From positions 1 through 14,654 of the forward strand of contig JBBRTW010000148.1 of the NCBI GenBank assembly GCA_038244055.1: 14,654 nt of DNA, written 5' to 3'. Every line of letters begins with the position of its first letter. Position 1 is the first letter of the stretch. Position numbers and translations under genes: made by a program. This stretch comes from DASPKW01 sp038244055 (lineage in GTDB: Bacteria > Planctomycetota > Phycisphaerae > Tepidisphaerales > Tepidisphaeraceae). The notes below the pieces were generated by a model that ran no database searches, was not told the origin of the DNA, and was given only the letters and a program-made list of their open reading frames with translations. Positions 13,361 through 14,654 of this stretch are shown here, one piece after another.

Positions 13361-14386
13361 ATGGCAGCCAGCGAAAAAATCACCATCCTCGGCGACGGCG
13401 CGATGGCGACCGTCTGTTCCATCCTCCTCACCACCGGCGGCCACCAGGTCACCATGTGGGGCGCTTTCGAAGATTCCATCGAACGCCTCCTCCAGCTCCG
13501 CGAAAACACCAAGCTCCTCCCCGGCGTCACCCTCCCCTCGAGCGTCCGGCTCACCGCCAACGATGCGGATTGCTTCCATGGCGCGACGCTGATCCTGGCC
13601 GCCATCCCCACGCAGTACATTCGCTCGGTATTCGAGCGCCTGCGCCGGCATGTTCCCAAAAATGTGCCGATCGTTTCCGTCGCCAAGGGAATCGAAAACC
13701 AGACGCTCCTCCGGCCGACCCAGGTCATCAAAGACGTTCTCCACGGTCCGGTGGCCGCGCCCGGCTTCGCGCTATGCGCACTGTCGGGCCCCAACATCGC
13801 CGGCGAAATCGCCCGCTATTTGCCAGCGACTGCCGTCGCCGCTTCGGATGATGCGGAACTGGCCAAACGCGTGCAGGCGGTCTTCTCCACGCAGTGGTTC
13901 CGCGTCTACACCAATCCCGATGCCGTCGGCGTCGAGCTGGCGGGGGCGACCAAGAATGTCATCGCCATCGCGGCCGGCATTCTCGATGGACTGGGCGCGG
14001 GCAACAACGCCAAGGCCGCCCTGGTCACCCGCGGCCTGGTCGAAATCACCCGCCTGGGCGTTGCCATGGGCGCTCGCGAAGAAACCTTCGGCGGCCTGGC
14101 GGGTGTCGGCGATCTCATCACCACCTGCGTCTCCCCCGAAGGCCGAAACCGCACGGTCGGCGAGCAACTCGGCAAAGGGAGAAAGCTGGATGAAATCCTC
14201 GGCGCGATGCCCAGCGTGGCCGAAGGCGTGCCGACGACAAAGGCGGTGATGGAACTCGCCCGCCGCCACCGCGTCGAAATGCCCATCACCGAGGCCGTCC
14301 ACGCCGTCCTCTTCGAATCCCGAGACGTCATCCGCGCCCTCACCGACCTCATGACCCGCGACCCTAAACCCGAATTGTCGGCGTAG
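13361..14386 (+). CDS. gpsA: Glycerol-3-phosphate dehydrogenase [NAD(P)+]
   Basis: 341 residues, the normal length. The cytosolic enzyme reduces dihydroxyacetone phosphate to sn-glycerol 3-phosphate, the backbone precursor of phospholipids. The N-terminal Rossmann domain opens ITILGDGAMA (8-16); the usual GxGxxG reads GDGAMA, so the third glycine is alanine. Further family marks are VAKGIE with Lys109, SGPNIAGEIA (142-151), ELAGATKNV with the catalytic Lys198, DGLGAGNNAKAAL, TRGLVEITRLG, GGLAGVGDL, and the substrate-binding RN in GRNR (261-264). A TANNNT box sits 10 nt upstream with no ribosome binding site. It is followed by a strong hairpin at 14400-14417. The neighbours look unrelated. Confidence 0.95.
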   Translation: MAASEKITILGDGAMATVCSILLTTGGHQVTMWGAFEDSIERLLQLRENTKLLPGVTLPSSVRLTANDADCFHGATLILAAIPTQYIRSVFERLRRHVPKNVPIVSVAKGIENQTLLRPTQVIKDVLHGPVAAPGFALCALSGPNIAGEIARYLPATAVAASDDAELAKRVQAVFSTQWFRVYTNPDAVGVELAGATKNVIAIAAGILDGLGAGNNAKAALVTRGLVEITRLGVAMGAREETFGGLAGVGDLITTCVSPEGRNRTVGEQLGKGRKLDEILGAMPSVAEGVPTTKAVMELARRHRVEMPITEAVHAVLFESRDVIRALTDLMTRDPKPELSA

Positions 14387-14392
14387 CTCCTA

Positions 14393-14421
14393 TTTTAGCC
14401 GCTTCGCTCACGAAGCGCGTC
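14393..14421 (+). terminator. Hairpin downstream of gpsA, shared with the dispersed repeat
   Basis: CGCTTCG (14400-14406), loop CTCA, CGAAGCG (14411-14417), starting 14 nt after the gpsA stop codon. With its flanks (TTTTAGC...CGTCCA) it is the inverted equivalent of the hairpin in repeat copies A and B. No U-tract follows, so terminator function is inferred from position. Confidence 0.5.
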
Positions 14422-14502
14422 CAGGTGCGCCCCATCGCTGCACCCATCCCGGACGCCCCCGGCAATCCTCCCCCCAACATTGCCGCCCCCCATCCCCACC
14501 CG

Positions 14503-14508
14503 TAAGAT
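14503..14508 (+). promoter_or_regulatory. Candidate -10 box of the edge gene (TAAGAT)
   Basis: TAAGAT lies 6 nt before ATG 14515, with TTGCCG at 14480-14485 exactly 17 bp upstream (4 of 6 to TTGACA). This spacing is that of a leaderless promoter; no Shine-Dalgarno sequence exists. Confidence 0.4.
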
Positions 14509-14514
14509 GCCCCC

Positions 14515-14654
14515 ATGGACCATCCCGGGGACCCCACCGCAAAATCCGCCGCCGCCTTCGTCGCCAAATGGTCCCGCTCCACCCTCACCGAGCGCGCCGC
14601 CTCCCACGAGCATTTCCTCGACCTCTGCCGCCTCCTCGATCTCCCCTCCCCCGC
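14515..14654 (+). CDS. N-terminus of a probable MmeI-type class I DNA methyltransferase (3' partial)
   Basis: 46 codons, open to the right edge: a short polar leader and then AAAFVAKWSRSTLTERAASH followed by EHFLDLCRLLDLPSP. This resembles the N-terminal helical block of type IIG/MmeI-like restriction-methyltransferase fusions and related class I SAM-dependent DNA methyltransferases (pattern F..KW......ER...Q/H.HF.DLC.LL..P.P). These proteins usually have several hundred more residues with a NPPY methylase motif, all outside this window. ATG 14515 is chosen because a TAAGAT box is 6 nt upstream and the similarity starts soon after it. Confidence is limited by the short visible length. Confidence 0.6.
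   Translation, partial: MDHPGDPTAKSAAAFVAKWSRSTLTERAASHEHFLDLCRLLDLPSP

Noticed and set aside
1..14654. CRISPR array, tRNA or rRNA genes
   Set aside because: No regularly spaced direct repeats with unique spacers, and no tRNA or rRNA signature sequences recognised on either strand.

Overview
The window looks like a chromosomal segment of a high-GC planctomycete, probably of the Phycisphaerae type. This rests on protein hallmarks and not on a marker gene. The sedolisin carries the N-terminal motif LEGLEIRQHLS, a form of the 'LExLExRxLLS' signature of planctomycete exported proteins. A small membrane protein ends in a CLRCGYDL...CPECG zinc ribbon common in that phylum. There is also a formylglycine sulfatase, a beta-helix protein with a choice-of-anchor Q tail, and several genes without Shine-Dalgarno sequences.

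Layout. 3-932: 3' part of a multi-pass membrane protein. 1039-1113: a 7-bp-periodic perfect inverted repeat. 1189-1386: small two-helix membrane protein. 1569-4019: secreted sedolisin-type (S53) peptidase. 4020-4720: long non-coding stretch with a parS-like palindrome and a G-run cluster. 4721-6553: secreted GH54 alpha-L-arabinofuranosidase. 6657-7037: truncated zinc-ribbon protein (minus strand). 7052-8241: a dispersed repeat interrupted by an ORF-less group II intron (7237-8003). 8332-10131: type I sulfatase. 10171-10293: remnant of a VOC-family gene (minus). 10425-11852: secreted beta-helix protein (minus). 11895-12208: second, intron-free copy of the repeat. 12187-12684 and 12878-13108: two uncharacterised proteins. 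13361-14386: gpsA. 14515 to the edge: start of what looks like an MmeI-type DNA methyltransferase/restriction gene.

The middle of the window (about 4.56-12.2 kb) reads as a patchwork. An 18-19 bp motif (ATTGGACCYGTCCCGGTT or its reverse complement) recurs at five module borders. The copies either side of the GH54 gene are identical to each other, and the copies either side of the intron+sulfatase block are identical to each other in a different variant. Two genes are cut off within about 15-25 bp of such borders. Three exported carbohydrate-related proteins (arabinofuranosidase, sulfatase, beta-helix) lie between these borders. The flanks (membrane proteins, sedolisin, gpsA, methyltransferase) look like ordinary backbone. 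No transposase, integrase or reverse transcriptase is encoded here, so mobility would have to be supplied in trans.

The firmest new observation is the intron. Copy B of the repeat, about 4 kb downstream, is the matching empty site. Comparing the two fixes both splice junctions and puts a bulged A exactly 7 nt from the 3' end.
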